Source of the DNA: Ahrensia sp.
GTDB taxonomy: Bacteria > Pseudomonadota > Alphaproteobacteria > Rhizobiales > Rhizobiaceae
Length of the DNA: 64,000 nucleotides
Reading direction: 5' to 3'
NCBI GenBank assembly: GCA_028817895.1
Contig: JAPPOQ010000009.1
Coordinates: forward strand, 145,438 to 209,437
Position numbers and translations under genes: made by a program. The stretch's first letter is position 1, and each line of letters starts with the position of its first letter. The notes under the pieces were generated by a model that saw only the letters and a program-made list of their open reading frames with translations, searched no databases and had not been told where the DNA came from. Below, in pieces: positions 50,979 through 58,932 of this stretch.

Positions 50979-51584
50979 CTATTTTGCAGTCTGGGCGAAG
51001 ACTTTCGGCAAAAGTTTGGTGTTCGCAACCAGATGGGCAAGCGATTTGTGCATGGCGTCCGGTTCAACGGCAAATGGCTCATCAATGTGCCCGTAGAGGA
51101 TCGACAATTGGTTGGAGGCGAGGTTTATCGGCTCCTGCTTGACCAGTGCCAGATAGATTGCGGACGCGAGTCCGGAGCGGTCAGCACCGCCTTCACAGTG
51201 AATGAGGATGGGTTTTGGCAGCGTGTTGAATCGCGCGACCAGTTGTCTGATGCGCTCCGGTGATACCTCTTCCTTGGCAGACATTCCGAAATCGACATGT
51301 TCGATACCCAGCTGTTCGGAAACCTGCCGTTCCTTGCGATACCAGTCCGCGTTGTAGTTCGAACCCCGCAAATTGATAATGCTGCGTATGCCGTGATCCT
51401 TCTCGATCATGCGGATCATATCCGGCGAGGGCTGGCCGCTGCGATACAGCTCACCTTTCACAACAGTGTGCAAATTGCCGGTGTAATACTGGGTTCCAAG
51501 ATACATCGCACCGAACAGGGGAAGTGTGGTGACGACCAGAAGTGCGTTTCTGGCGAGTTTCAAAAGGGATATTTTCACGATCAA
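50979..51584 (-). CDS. membrane-anchored dual-specificity/tyrosine phosphatase-like protein
   Basis: A 201-residue protein from TTG 51584 that overlaps the stop of the 56-residue peptide gene; GTG 51578 is also possible. One N-terminal membrane segment (NALLVVTTLPLFGAMYLGTQY), then a phosphatase domain with LYRSGQPSPDMIRMIEKDHG, SIINLRG, and the catalytic CX5R loop ILIHCEGGADRSGLASAIYL. Relatives dephosphorylate proteins or phospholipids. In this lipid-modification module, a phospholipid phosphatase role is possible but unproven. Confidence 0.82.
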   Translation of the reverse strand: MIVKISLLKLARNALLVVTTLPLFGAMYLGTQYYTGNLHTVVKGELYRSGQPSPDMIRMIEKDHGIRSIINLRGSNYNADWYRKERQVSEQLGIEHVDFGMSAKEEVSPERIRQLVARFNTLPKPILIHCEGGADRSGLASAIYLALVKQEPINLASNQLSILYGHIDEPFAVEPDAMHKSLAHLVANTKLLPKVFAQTAK

Positions 51585-51751
51585 TGCCGCCGCAGTTTTG
51601 GCAAGCGGTGCCGCAACAGGAAGCTGACCACAGCAACGTAGACTACTAGCAGGATCACCAGGGCCAAAATGAGCGGTGTGAAAATGAAGACCGCAATGGC
51701 AAGTGCCAGCAAACCGAAAATGGCGATGAGGGCGCGTTGAATCTTTTCCAT
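51581..51751 (-). CDS. 56-residue membrane peptide upstream of the phosphatase
   Basis: ATG 51751 has AAAGGAG upstream; the TGA at 51583-51581 overlaps the phosphatase start (CATTGATC). One long hydrophobic stretch (LIAIFGLLALAIAVFIFTPL, then ILALVILLVVYVAVVSFLL) predicts two membrane segments, with a basic end (RHRLPKLRRH). Coupled translation suggests joint function. A response-regulator dyad lies 61 bp upstream. Confidence 0.75.
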   Translation of the reverse strand: MEKIQRALIAIFGLLALAIAVFIFTPLILALVILLVVYVAVVSFLLRHRLPKLRRH

Positions 51752-51811
51752 GAGAAACTCCTTTCCAGACCGTGATCTAGGCGATCATCCTGTCGCTGGA
51801 ATTTCCGCAGC

Positions 51812-51827
51812 CTTACGAATTGGTAAA
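51812..51827. promoter_or_regulatory. response-regulator-like dyad, copy C
   Basis: CTTACGAATTGGTAAA, 61 bp upstream of the leftward 56-residue peptide gene. Confidence 0.55.
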
Positions 51828-51939
51828 GCGGTTTGCGCGCTGACGGTTGTTTTGCCAGAAGGCTGAATCCGATCTGGCACAAACAGCTACACAGTTGTCG
51901 TACCGATAAAACCGACCGGGATTTGTGTATTAGCAACTT

Positions 51940-51955
51940 CTTACGGATCGGTATG
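51940..51955. promoter_or_regulatory. response-regulator-like dyad, copy D
   Basis: CTTACGGATCGGTATG, identical to copy A, 125 bp upstream of eptA. Confidence 0.6.
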
Positions 51956-52079
51956 AAACCGGTCAGACGGGTGTAAATCGACCCCTCTATTGCAGTGCAT
52001 TCAAACGCAGAAGCTTGTCTCTCCGCATTTGGAGAGATCGGCCGCGGCTGCGAACAGCACGCACCGATAGAGATACCTC

Positions 52080-53747
52080 TTGCCCCAATCATTCTCCATC
52101 CGTCCGGCTCTGGGCAGTATCGCGGTTTGTGGTCTCGTAACCGTCTGGATAATGCTCACTGCTAACACGACGCTGCTGACACGAGTGCCCGACTATTTCG
52201 GGGGCTGGACATTTCCGGCAATCGGGTTTGTCGTCGGGCTCTCCTTGATCCTACTCGCTGTTCTGGTTTCGCTGTCGGCCCGTTGGACGGCCAAACCCGC
52301 ACTCGTGTTCTTTCTCATCGTTGCTGCTTCTGCATCGTGGTTCACCGACAAATACGGCGTCATCATTGATCGTGGCATGATCCAGAACACCCTGGAAACC
52401 AATCCAGATGAAGCCGGTCAGTTTCTGACAGGCCCATTTATCTTTCACATGGTTCTGTTCGGTCTTCTCCCTTCAATCGGTGTCGCGGTTATCCGAATTC
52501 GACATCGGCCATGGCGGCAAAAGCTGCTCCACAACTCGGCGGTGATTTTTCCGGCGCTTGGGATTTTCACAGCGATAACATTCATCTTCTTTCAGACCTA
52601 CGCATCGATGCTGCGCAATCACCGCGACCTGCCCATGACGTTCACACCTCTGTCGCCAATCGTCAAAACAGTTGACTACTTTCAGCGACAATCAAGGATG
52701 AGGGGTCTCAAGGTTCAGCCTCTTGGCACCGATGCGCGAAAGTCGATTGACACTAACGTTGGCCAATCCCCGAAAGTTCTGGTGTTGATGGTTGGTGAAA
52801 CTGCACGGGCGCAAAACTTTTCGCTGAACGGGTATGAGCGGGAGACCGACCCGAGGATGAAGACGGCGCAGGTCGTCAATTTCCCCGATGTCTCAAGCTG
52901 CGGTACCGCCACCAATGTGTCGCTGCCCTGCATGTTCTCGATCTATGGCCGGGCTGACTACACTGAATTTAAGGGGCGCTCGAGCGAACATCTGCTCGAT
53001 GTTCTGCAACATGCCGGGTTCAAGACCACTTGGATTGACAACAACATCACCGACAAAAGACTTGGTCAAACGAGCGAATTTGAGCGGACATCGAACGTCG
53101 ATGATCCTCGCTTTTGCAAGGATGGCGAATGCCGCGACGGCATTCTGGTCGATCGTCTTCAGAAGCGGCTTTCCACGATCAAGGAAGACACCGTCATCGT
53201 CCTGCATATGAATGGTAGCCACGGTCCGGCCTATTATCGCCGTTACCCGGAAAGTCACCGCAAGTTCCGCCCAGACTGTCGAACGGATGATTTCAGCTCG
53301 TGTTCGGTCGAAGAAATCGTCAACGCCTATGACAATACGATCCTCTACACCGATCAGGTTATCGGCGATGTCATCGATATCCTCAAACAGGATAGAGACA
53401 AAGTTGCTTCCGCAATGTTGTTCATCTCCGACCACGGTGAGTCATTGGGCGAAAACGGCCTGTTTTTGCATGCGGCTCCATATTTCATGGCACCTGAGTT
53501 CCAGACCAGAGTACCGATGATGTTGTGGGCCGGAGACGAATTTCTGCAACGCGAAAGCATCGAGCCGACTTGTCTCCAAAAGGCGGCGTCGAACACATTG
53601 TCCCATGACAACCTGTTCCACAGTGTGCTCGGTCTGCTCAACGTCTCGACATCGGTGCGTAGTGACGATCTTGACATCTTTTCACGTTGCAGAAAGTCCG
53701 GCGGCACTTTAGCCGGGCGCGAAAACTACGCGGCGAACGGTGGCTGA
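52080..53747 (+). CDS. eptA: EptA-like lipid A phosphoethanolamine transferase
   Basis: A 555-residue enzyme from a TTG start: five N-terminal membrane segments, then a periplasmic sulfatase-fold domain. The catalytic Thr is in VLMVGETARAQNFSLNGY; Zn ligands come from that Glu and from FISDHGESLGENGLFLH, and HMNGSHGPAYYRRYPE is the phosphoethanolamine-site loop. Disulfide Cys pairs (SSCGTATNVSLPCM, FCKDGECRDG) are as in EptA/MCR. It moves phosphoethanolamine from PE to lipid A and yields diacylglycerol. Overlaps dgkA by 8 bp. Likely under the nearby two-component system, like pmrC under PmrA. Confidence 0.94.
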   Translation: MPQSFSIRPALGSIAVCGLVTVWIMLTANTTLLTRVPDYFGGWTFPAIGFVVGLSLILLAVLVSLSARWTAKPALVFFLIVAASASWFTDKYGVIIDRGMIQNTLETNPDEAGQFLTGPFIFHMVLFGLLPSIGVAVIRIRHRPWRQKLLHNSAVIFPALGIFTAITFIFFQTYASMLRNHRDLPMTFTPLSPIVKTVDYFQRQSRMRGLKVQPLGTDARKSIDTNVGQSPKVLVLMVGETARAQNFSLNGYERETDPRMKTAQVVNFPDVSSCGTATNVSLPCMFSIYGRADYTEFKGRSSEHLLDVLQHAGFKTTWIDNNITDKRLGQTSEFERTSNVDDPRFCKDGECRDGILVDRLQKRLSTIKEDTVIVLHMNGSHGPAYYRRYPESHRKFRPDCRTDDFSSCSVEEIVNAYDNTILYTDQVIGDVIDILKQDRDKVASAMLFISDHGESLGENGLFLHAAPYFMAPEFQTRVPMMLWAGDEFLQRESIEPTCLQKAASNTLSHDNLFHSVLGLLNVSTSVRSDDLDIFSRCRKSGGTLAGRENYAANGG

Positions 53748-54144
53748 GATGCCCGATTTGGATAACCCGCCACCGAAGCAAAGGACTGGTTTGGCGCACC
53801 TTGTCGATGCAACCGGTTACTCACTCGAAGGTCTTCGCGTTTTAAATTGCGAAGCAGCGTTTCGTCAGGAAGCCGTCCTCGCCTTCTTCCTGTTCGTTAC
53901 CTTCTTCGTATTCGACGCAACGGCAATCCAGTTCGCGATCCTGGGCATACTCTTTTTCATTCTGTTTGCAGTAGAGGCTCTTAACACAGCTATCGAATCC
54001 ATCGTTGACGAAATCTCCCCACAGCGCTCTGAATTTGCCCGGAATACCAAGGATCTCGGCTCATTCGCTGTTATGTGCGTCCTGATAGCGATTGGGACAT
54101 ACATGTTCGTTACACTCTTCACAATTCTGGAACTACTAGGCTGA
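53740..54144 (+). CDS. dgkA: diacylglycerol kinase DgkA
   Basis: A 134-residue protein, GTG 53740 (or ATG 53749), with three membrane segments and the DgkA signature FAVEALNTAIESIVDEISP, where Glu residues bind metal and serve catalysis. It phosphorylates diacylglycerol to phosphatidate. Since EptA releases diacylglycerol from PE, the overlap with eptA makes functional sense: the kinase recycles the product. dgkA beside eptA occurs in several Gram-negative bacteria. Confidence 0.92.
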   Translation: MAEMPDLDNPPPKQRTGLAHLVDATGYSLEGLRVLNCEAAFRQEAVLAFFLFVTFFVFDATAIQFAILGILFFILFAVEALNTAIESIVDEISPQRSEFARNTKDLGSFAVMCVLIAIGTYMFVTLFTILELLG

Positions 54145-54175
54145 AGGCCACCTGTCGTCTGCTTGGTGAAGACCT

Positions 54176-54205
54176 GATTTCACTGGGAATGACTCTCGTG
54201 AAATC
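54176..54205. terminator. hairpin between convergent dgkA and dedA
   Basis: GATTTCAC (54176-54183) pairs perfectly with GTGAAATC (54198-54205), 14-nt loop. No U-run on the plus side; possible bidirectional end signal. Confidence 0.4.
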
Positions 54206-54234
54206 TCATCCATTCTAGAGTGAATTCTCGTTTC

Positions 54235-54819
54235 TCAACTGACCGAAGTGCTGAGAGACTTGGCTCGATTGACCCGCCACCATGCGCACAGGATGCCAAT
54301 CACCATCACAGCCAACAAGAGTGTGCTGGCGAAGCCCCATCCGGCACTAACGGCCCGCTCGACTTGAGCACCGAAGGCAAAGCCAATGCCTACTAGTATA
54401 GAAGTCCATAGGATGGCAGATGCGGCGTTCAGAGCAGTAAACGCAGGCCAAGACATTGTACCAAAGCCCATCGGAAGTGCTCCAATTGTTCGCATACCTT
54501 TCGGATACCGGTAGAGAAAGATATAGGCCCAACCGTATCGGGCAACCAAAGCCTTGGCTGCGGAAATCGCCTTGCGAAGCCGGGGCCATTTGCCCGACCA
54601 AGCATCGCCGTACCGCCGAGCGATCGCAAATCTCAGTTCGTCTCCCAGATAGCCACCGGCAAAAGTTGCTGCCGCGACCGGCACAAGTTCAAGGACATTG
54701 GCTTGTACCGCATATCCTGCAAACAGAGGCAGTGCGCCACTTTTCAACGCACAGTATGCGAAAAGAAGCAGGTAGATCCAAAGCCCGTAGTCACGAACTA
54801 GGTCCAGCAAAACACCCAA
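54235..54819 (-). CDS. DedA-family membrane protein
   Basis: A 194-residue protein: GYLGDELRFAIARRYGDAW, and YGWAYIFLYRYPKGMRTIGALPMGFGTMSWPAFTALNAASA, as in DedA/VTT proteins, with four to five membrane segments. It lacks the N-terminal LxxPGE-like loop in full, but the conserved F/Y-R-Y-P-K-G-x-R arginine motif is present. DedA proteins flip undecaprenyl phosphate or phosphatidylethanolamine-like lipids. Confidence 0.88.
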   Translation of the reverse strand: MGVLLDLVRDYGLWIYLLLFAYCALKSGALPLFAGYAVQANVLELVPVAAATFAGGYLGDELRFAIARRYGDAWSGKWPRLRKAISAAKALVARYGWAYIFLYRYPKGMRTIGALPMGFGTMSWPAFTALNAASAILWTSILVGIGFAFGAQVERAVSAGWGFASTLLLAVMVIGILCAWWRVNRAKSLSTSVS

Positions 54820-54879
54820 TACGGCACTCCCTGTAAACTCGTCACAGATACGTAACTGCTTCAGATTTCGCTTATCAGG

Positions 54880-55440
54880 CTAAAGGTACCGGCGCACCTG
54901 TGACCGATAGACACGATAGGATTCGCCGTAGTTTTCCTCCAGCCAAAGCTCCTCCGCAACTGGGGCAACCATCAAAACTGCTATGCCGATAACGAGCACG
55001 GGAAGACCCCAAAAAGACGCGGACAGAATGCCCCATCCAATCAGGATCGCAATGTCAGCCACATATTGAGGATTACGAGACCACTTGTAGAGGCCGTCTG
55101 TCTTGAGACCAGTAGCTTCACCGCTAGTTGCAGCCATGCCGATGAGATGAACGCCGCGCCACACCACAAGATTGCCAACAACAATGAGCGGCAAGCCAAT
55201 TCCCCATCGAGCAAGTGAAGGCCATTCGAGCCTGTTCCAATCCATCACGCCGAGCACGAATGCCGCAGTGAATATCAGGATTGTAATCGCCCAAACACGC
55301 AACTTGACCACATCTGTTGCCTCTTTCGGCGGCCACAAGCGCTTATCCGGACGGATGATCGACCAAGTCAGAATGGCGAGCATGTAGCTTCCAGCCAGCA
55401 AACCGACTGCTAAAATGATCAGCTTGAGGTCAATGGGCAT
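54880..55440 (-). CDS. isoprenylcysteine methyltransferase/PEMT-like membrane protein (first)
   Basis: A 186-residue protein from ATG 55440, overlapping the truncated CDF gene by 11 bp. Four or five membrane segments, then the family motif GLYKWSRNPQYVADIAILIGWG and EELWLEENYGESYRVYRSQVRRYL. Bacterial homologues next to CDF pumps and MerR regulators are of unknown substrate; the SAM-binding RNPxY and the following Glu are present. Confidence 0.85.
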   Translation of the reverse strand: MPIDLKLIILAVGLLAGSYMLAILTWSIIRPDKRLWPPKEATDVVKLRVWAITILIFTAAFVLGVMDWNRLEWPSLARWGIGLPLIVVGNLVVWRGVHLIGMAATSGEATGLKTDGLYKWSRNPQYVADIAILIGWGILSASFWGLPVLVIGIAVLMVAPVAEELWLEENYGESYRVYRSQVRRYL

Positions 55441-55750
55441 GGTCGTGCCCATGGCTTGCAAACATCATTGTCGCCATGCTCATACCGATGACAGCAAGAC
55501 CAAATCCGTAAGTCATGGCTTCACCGAGGAAATCGAGCGCATCGGCTTGCAACACCTGCGGACCCGCCAGTTTAGCAGCCGACATTTCGACCAGAAACAT
55601 CGCGGCGTTGATGACGATGACTACCCAGAGCATGCGCTTGTACCCGGAGTCAAAACCATCGAATTGCTGATTACCGGAGCATCCGCGGGCTGTTCCCTTC
55701 TGCAGTTTGGAATCTCGATCCAACGCCCGATAGGGTTCGCTTGTCATCAA
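55430..55750 (-). pseudogene. truncated cation diffusion facilitator
   Basis: A 106-residue frame. A 35-residue leader (DRDSKLQKGTARGCSGNQQF) precedes CDF transmembrane helices 1-2: LWVVIVINAAMFLVEMSAAKLAGPQVLQADALDFLGEAMTYGFGLAVIGMS, including the conserved DALDFLGE metal site. The protein then stops at HGHDHAH and lacks helices 3-6 and the cytoplasmic domain. It looks like a 3'-deleted CDF gene; a short functional product cannot be excluded. Order: ICMT-like-CDF-ICMT-like under a MerR promoter. Confidence 0.65.
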
Positions 55751-55769
55751 TACTATTCCTTAACTGGGA

Positions 55770-56228
55770 CTAGAAAATGAGCCACCGCGTCACTCTATTC
55801 ATATATTGCCGATATTCATCGCCGAACTGGACGATCAGGAAGCTTTCTTCCGCCTTGATTTGGAAAACCGTCATGGTTGTCAGAAACAATGGAACCGTCA
55901 CAAAGGCCGCAAGCTCCGCAAGATAGAGGCACCACGCCAAAAGCAAGAAGGCCAATCCTACATACATGGGATTTCTCGTGATGCGGTAAGGCCCATCAGT
56001 TACCAGAGTCGATACTTTTGTGACATCAAGCGGGTTGATGGTGGTGCTATGTTTCCGGAAATCGATCAACGCCAAAGCCAAAAACACTGTTCCAACAAGG
56101 GCTGATGCTGCGACGAAAAAAAGCGGCACTGGAAACGGGTATGATTGAAAATAGTGCGCCAAACCAAAAGCAATGATTGCCCAGAAAAGCACTTGGACAG
56201 CAGGTGGGCATTTTGAATGCAAGGTCAT
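55770..56228 (-). CDS. isoprenylcysteine methyltransferase-like membrane protein (second)
   Basis: A 152-residue protein from ATG 56228 (GGAG nine bases upstream). Membrane segments VLFWAIIAFGLAHYF and LFFVAASALVGTVFLALALI, then the SAM motif DGPYRITRNPMYVGLAFLLLAWCL and EESFLIVQFGDEYRQYMNRVTRWL. First gene after the MerR-type promoter. Substrate unknown. Confidence 0.85.
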   Translation of the reverse strand: MTLHSKCPPAVQVLFWAIIAFGLAHYFQSYPFPVPLFFVAASALVGTVFLALALIDFRKHSTTINPLDVTKVSTLVTDGPYRITRNPMYVGLAFLLLAWCLYLAELAAFVTVPLFLTTMTVFQIKAEESFLIVQFGDEYRQYMNRVTRWLIF

Positions 56229-56248
56229 TGAACTAACTCCGTCCCCCA

Positions 56249-56279
56249 AATATAATCCCTCTAGTAGCTATAGATACAA
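56249..56279 (-). promoter_or_regulatory. CadR/PbrR-type MerR promoter
   Basis: Minus strand: -35 TTGTAT (56279-56274), 19-bp spacer, -10 TATATT (56254-56249). The spacer holds the near-perfect dyad CTATAG-CTA-CTAGAG. It drives the second ICMT-like gene and the truncated CDF gene; the divergent merR start is at 56294. Confidence 0.82.
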
Positions 56280-56293
56280 GGGATATTTTTCTT

Positions 56294-56704
56294 GTGATTT
56301 CAATAGGCCAGCTTTCCAAACGCACGGGCGTGAAAATTCCGACCATTCGATATTACGAGCAGATGGGTTTAATTGACGCGCCAGAACGCTCAGTCGGCAA
56401 TCAACGCCGATACACTAAGGAGGGACTGAGCCGTCTTTCCTTCATCCGGCATTCGCGGGAGCTTGGCTTTCCGTTGGAAGATATTCGTGAGTTGCTGGAA
56501 CTCAGCCAGCACCCCGAAAAGCCCTGCGGTGATGCGCATGGCATTGCCAACCGTCACCTTAATGACGTTCGTGATCGCATTGCAAAACTAACGAGATTGG
56601 AGGGAGAACTGAAACGGATTGCCGATTGCGATTCAGACAATGTGGCGGCTTGTGCTGTGATCGAAACCCTCGCCGATCACAAACTATGTGAAACAGAGCA
56701 CTGA
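56294..56704 (+). CDS. MerR-family divalent-metal regulator (CadR/PbrR-like)
   Basis: A 136-residue regulator (GTG 56294) with N-terminal helix-turn-helix (VKIPTIRYYEQMGLIDAPERSVGNQRRY). Cys78 is present where monovalent-metal CueR has Ser; Cys112 and Cys120 are spaced as in CadR/PbrR, and Cys132 and His82 are additional ligands. It should sense Cd(II), Pb(II) or Zn(II). It is divergent from the promoter above. Confidence 0.88.
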   Translation: MISIGQLSKRTGVKIPTIRYYEQMGLIDAPERSVGNQRRYTKEGLSRLSFIRHSRELGFPLEDIRELLELSQHPEKPCGDAHGIANRHLNDVRDRIAKLTRLEGELKRIADCDSDNVAACAVIETLADHKLCETEH

Positions 56705-56814
56705 TCCCGAAGACCAGCACTAACAAAAACTCCGGCCTTCGCCAGTTTGACCTCAATTTCGGGTAACGCTACCGTAGGAGCACAATCTGCGTTTCATGAA
56801 TCAGCGGGATCGAA

Positions 56815-57141
56815 ATGCATCATCAGAAAAATGGTAGGAGAGGCCTTTATTCTGTCGTGGCCGGGACGTTCTTTTGCACGGTGTTTTCGGCCATGGGAGA
56901 AGTTGCTGCGGATAACCTTGTAGGCTTTGCAGCTGATTGTAAGGCTGCTGAAAAGAGATTCCTGGAGAGCGATTATCCGAATTCAGAGGATGCTGAGCGC
57001 TTTTTTGACTGTTTCCGCGTGGATTTCACTTACGGGTCGATAACCCAAGTGATCACCCTCGAACTTCCAGAAAACGACGAGCATTGCCACCGTGAGGCCA
57101 AGGGGCTCTCCAGTGATTGCGCAGATCCATCTCGAGGTTAG
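56815..57141 (+). CDS. secreted hypothetical protein
   Basis: A 108-residue protein with signal (GLYSVVAGTFFCTVFSAMGEVAA). Mature sequence NLVGFAADCKAAEKRFLESDYPNSEDAERFFDCFRVDF contains two Cys that could pair. It resembles Rap1a-like small proteins in the Cys spacing only loosely. It ends 88 bp before the insertion sequence; the native end may be intact. Confidence 0.45.
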   Translation: MHHQKNGRRGLYSVVAGTFFCTVFSAMGEVAADNLVGFAADCKAAEKRFLESDYPNSEDAERFFDCFRVDFTYGSITQVITLELPENDEHCHREAKGLSSDCADPSRG

Positions 57142-57228
57142 TGCTTCTGTTCGATAGAGTGCGCCGAATGCACCAAAAAGTTCCATAATGAAAATTACGC
57201 AACTTTCGATTGTAGCAGCCAGTTAGTA

Positions 57229-58729
57229 ATGTCTCACTTTGGCTAGTTAGAGATGTCTCACTTTTCGAAGCCCTGTTTTGAGTTTGTGAGGCGTATCAGT
57301 GGGACTATTTGTAATGAGCGAGTGCGAGCTTGGGCGACTGAAGGTCATCGAGGATATTGAGGCTCAACGTTTGAGCGTTGTGCAAGGTGCGGAGCTTGCC
57401 GGTGTTAGCCGCCGTCAGATGACTCGACTGGTCCGAGCGTTTCGAGACAATGGTGCATCCGGTTTGATTTCGAAGAAGCGTGGCAAGCCGAGCAACCACC
57501 GTCACACAAACGGTTTCCGGGATTATGTGCTGGAACTTGTCCGGCAGAACTACGCAGACTTCGGTCCCACACTGGCTCTGGAGAAGCTGGAAGCCCATCA
57601 CGATGTGTCAGTTGCCAAGGAGACGCTGCGCAAGTGGATGATAGAAGCCGGCATCTGGCAGACCCGCAAAGAGCGCCGGTCCCGTGTTTACCAGCCTCGC
57701 AACCGCCGTGATTGTTTCGGTGAACTGATCCAGATCGATGGTTCACACCATTGGTGGTTTGAAGATCGCGGCCCGAAGTCGGCATTGCTGGTCTATGGGG
57801 ACGACGCAACGAGCAAGCTGGTTCATCTACGTTTTGCTGAATCCGAGAACGCGTTCGACTATTTCCATGCCACGAAGGATTACCTGGGTGAGTATGGAAA
57901 GCCCCTCGCCTTTTACAGCGACAAACACGCGGTCTTCCGCACGACGCATGCGTCCAACAAGGATGCAACCACAGGTCTGACGCAGTTTGGCCGGGCGTTG
58001 AGCGAACTGAACATCGACATCATTTGTGCGAACTCTCCGCAGGCTAAAGGCCGCGTGGAACGAGCCAACAAGACATTGCAGGACCGTCTGGTGAAGGAAC
58101 TGCGCTTACGAGGCATCGATACGATTGAAGATGCCAACAGCTTTGCACCGGCATTCATGGAAAGCTTCAACACGCGTTTCGCAAAGCCGGCAAGGAACCC
58201 GAAGAACGTTCACCGCCCCCTCGCCCCGCACGACGATCTCGATGGTGCGGCCTGTGTGAAGTCTCAGCGGACTGTCTCCAACAGCCTGACGGTGATCTAT
58301 AATCGGGTACTGTTCATTCTGGAGCGCAATCAGGTCAGCGAACGTTTGTGCCGGAAGAAAGTGACGGTGTGTGACTATCTCGATGGCAGGCTGGAGATCC
58401 GGCATGGCAACGATGTGTTGCCTTACACGACTTTCGACAAGCAACAGCGTGTGAAACGGGCGCAGATTGTCGAGAACAAGCGCCTCGATGACGTATTGAA
58501 CATGATCGCGCTCCAACAGCAGAAGACACCGCAAAAGCGTTCGACAAGTGCTCCCAGAAGGCGTGGCCAAGGACCGAACATGTTCAGCCTTGAAGGAGAA
58601 CAAACCACACCGTAGCCTGAACCCGAAACCAACCGTCTGTCGCATCCCTAAATTGCACGCGACGTCGCATGACTACTTTGCTTCAACATCGATTGCAATT
58701 GGGATGCGTTCCAATTTGAAGTGCGACAT
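57229..58729 (+). mobile_element. ISNCY/IS1202-type insertion sequence
   Basis: About 1.5 kb around the transposase gene. The left end starts near 57229 with ATGTCTCACTTTGGC and repeats ATGTCTCACTTTTCG at 57253; the right end near 58729 has GAAGTGCGACAT, the inverted match to ATGTCTCACTTT with two changes. I could not define a target-site duplication, so the ends are approximate. One copy only in this window. Confidence 0.65.
57314..58615 (+). CDS. ISNCY-family DDE transposase
   Basis: A 433-residue transposase from ATG 57314. N-terminal helix-turn-helix (RLSVVQGAELAGVSRRQMTRLVRAF), integrase core with Asp in LIQIDGSHHWWFEDRG, Asp in LAFYSDKHAVFR, and Glu in AKGRVERANKTLQDRLVKEL: the DDE triad is intact. 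C-terminal tail basic (KTPQKRSTSAPRRRGQGP). Likely functional by sequence. Confidence 0.93.
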   Translation: MSECELGRLKVIEDIEAQRLSVVQGAELAGVSRRQMTRLVRAFRDNGASGLISKKRGKPSNHRHTNGFRDYVLELVRQNYADFGPTLALEKLEAHHDVSVAKETLRKWMIEAGIWQTRKERRSRVYQPRNRRDCFGELIQIDGSHHWWFEDRGPKSALLVYGDDATSKLVHLRFAESENAFDYFHATKDYLGEYGKPLAFYSDKHAVFRTTHASNKDATTGLTQFGRALSELNIDIICANSPQAKGRVERANKTLQDRLVKELRLRGIDTIEDANSFAPAFMESFNTRFAKPARNPKNVHRPLAPHDDLDGAACVKSQRTVSNSLTVIYNRVLFILERNQVSERLCRKKVTVCDYLDGRLEIRHGNDVLPYTTFDKQQRVKRAQIVENKRLDDVLNMIALQQQKTPQKRSTSAPRRRGQGPNMFSLEGEQTTP

Positions 58730-58932
58730 GCGGGTAAGGGTGCATTTTTCCAAGCCCACAACGAACTGTTTGCAAATTCACGCCTGTTGAAGAGGCGCTC
58801 TGTCGATTAGCAAGTTCGTGTGCTCGGTATCGGCTATGGACGGCCGATCTGATTCTCCCGGCCCAACTCATTATTCTGGAACGGAATACGGTCCGAGCTA
58901 TTGTCGTAATGTTCGGAATTAGGGAAAAGACG
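58616..58932. other. IS right end and CDF upstream region
   Basis: 317 bp. The first about 115 bp belong to the IS right end. The remainder should hold the CDF promoter; an ATCGGC (6 bp) inverted repeat with GCCGAT lies in TATCGGCTATGGACGGCCGAT near 58835-58855. No gene seen. Confidence 0.4.

Larger units (their letters stand above)
51752..52079. other. divergent control region of the membrane-peptide and eptA genes
   Basis: 328 bp without a credible gene, holding dyads C and D (listed separately). Both divergent transcripts probably start here. Confidence 0.6.
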
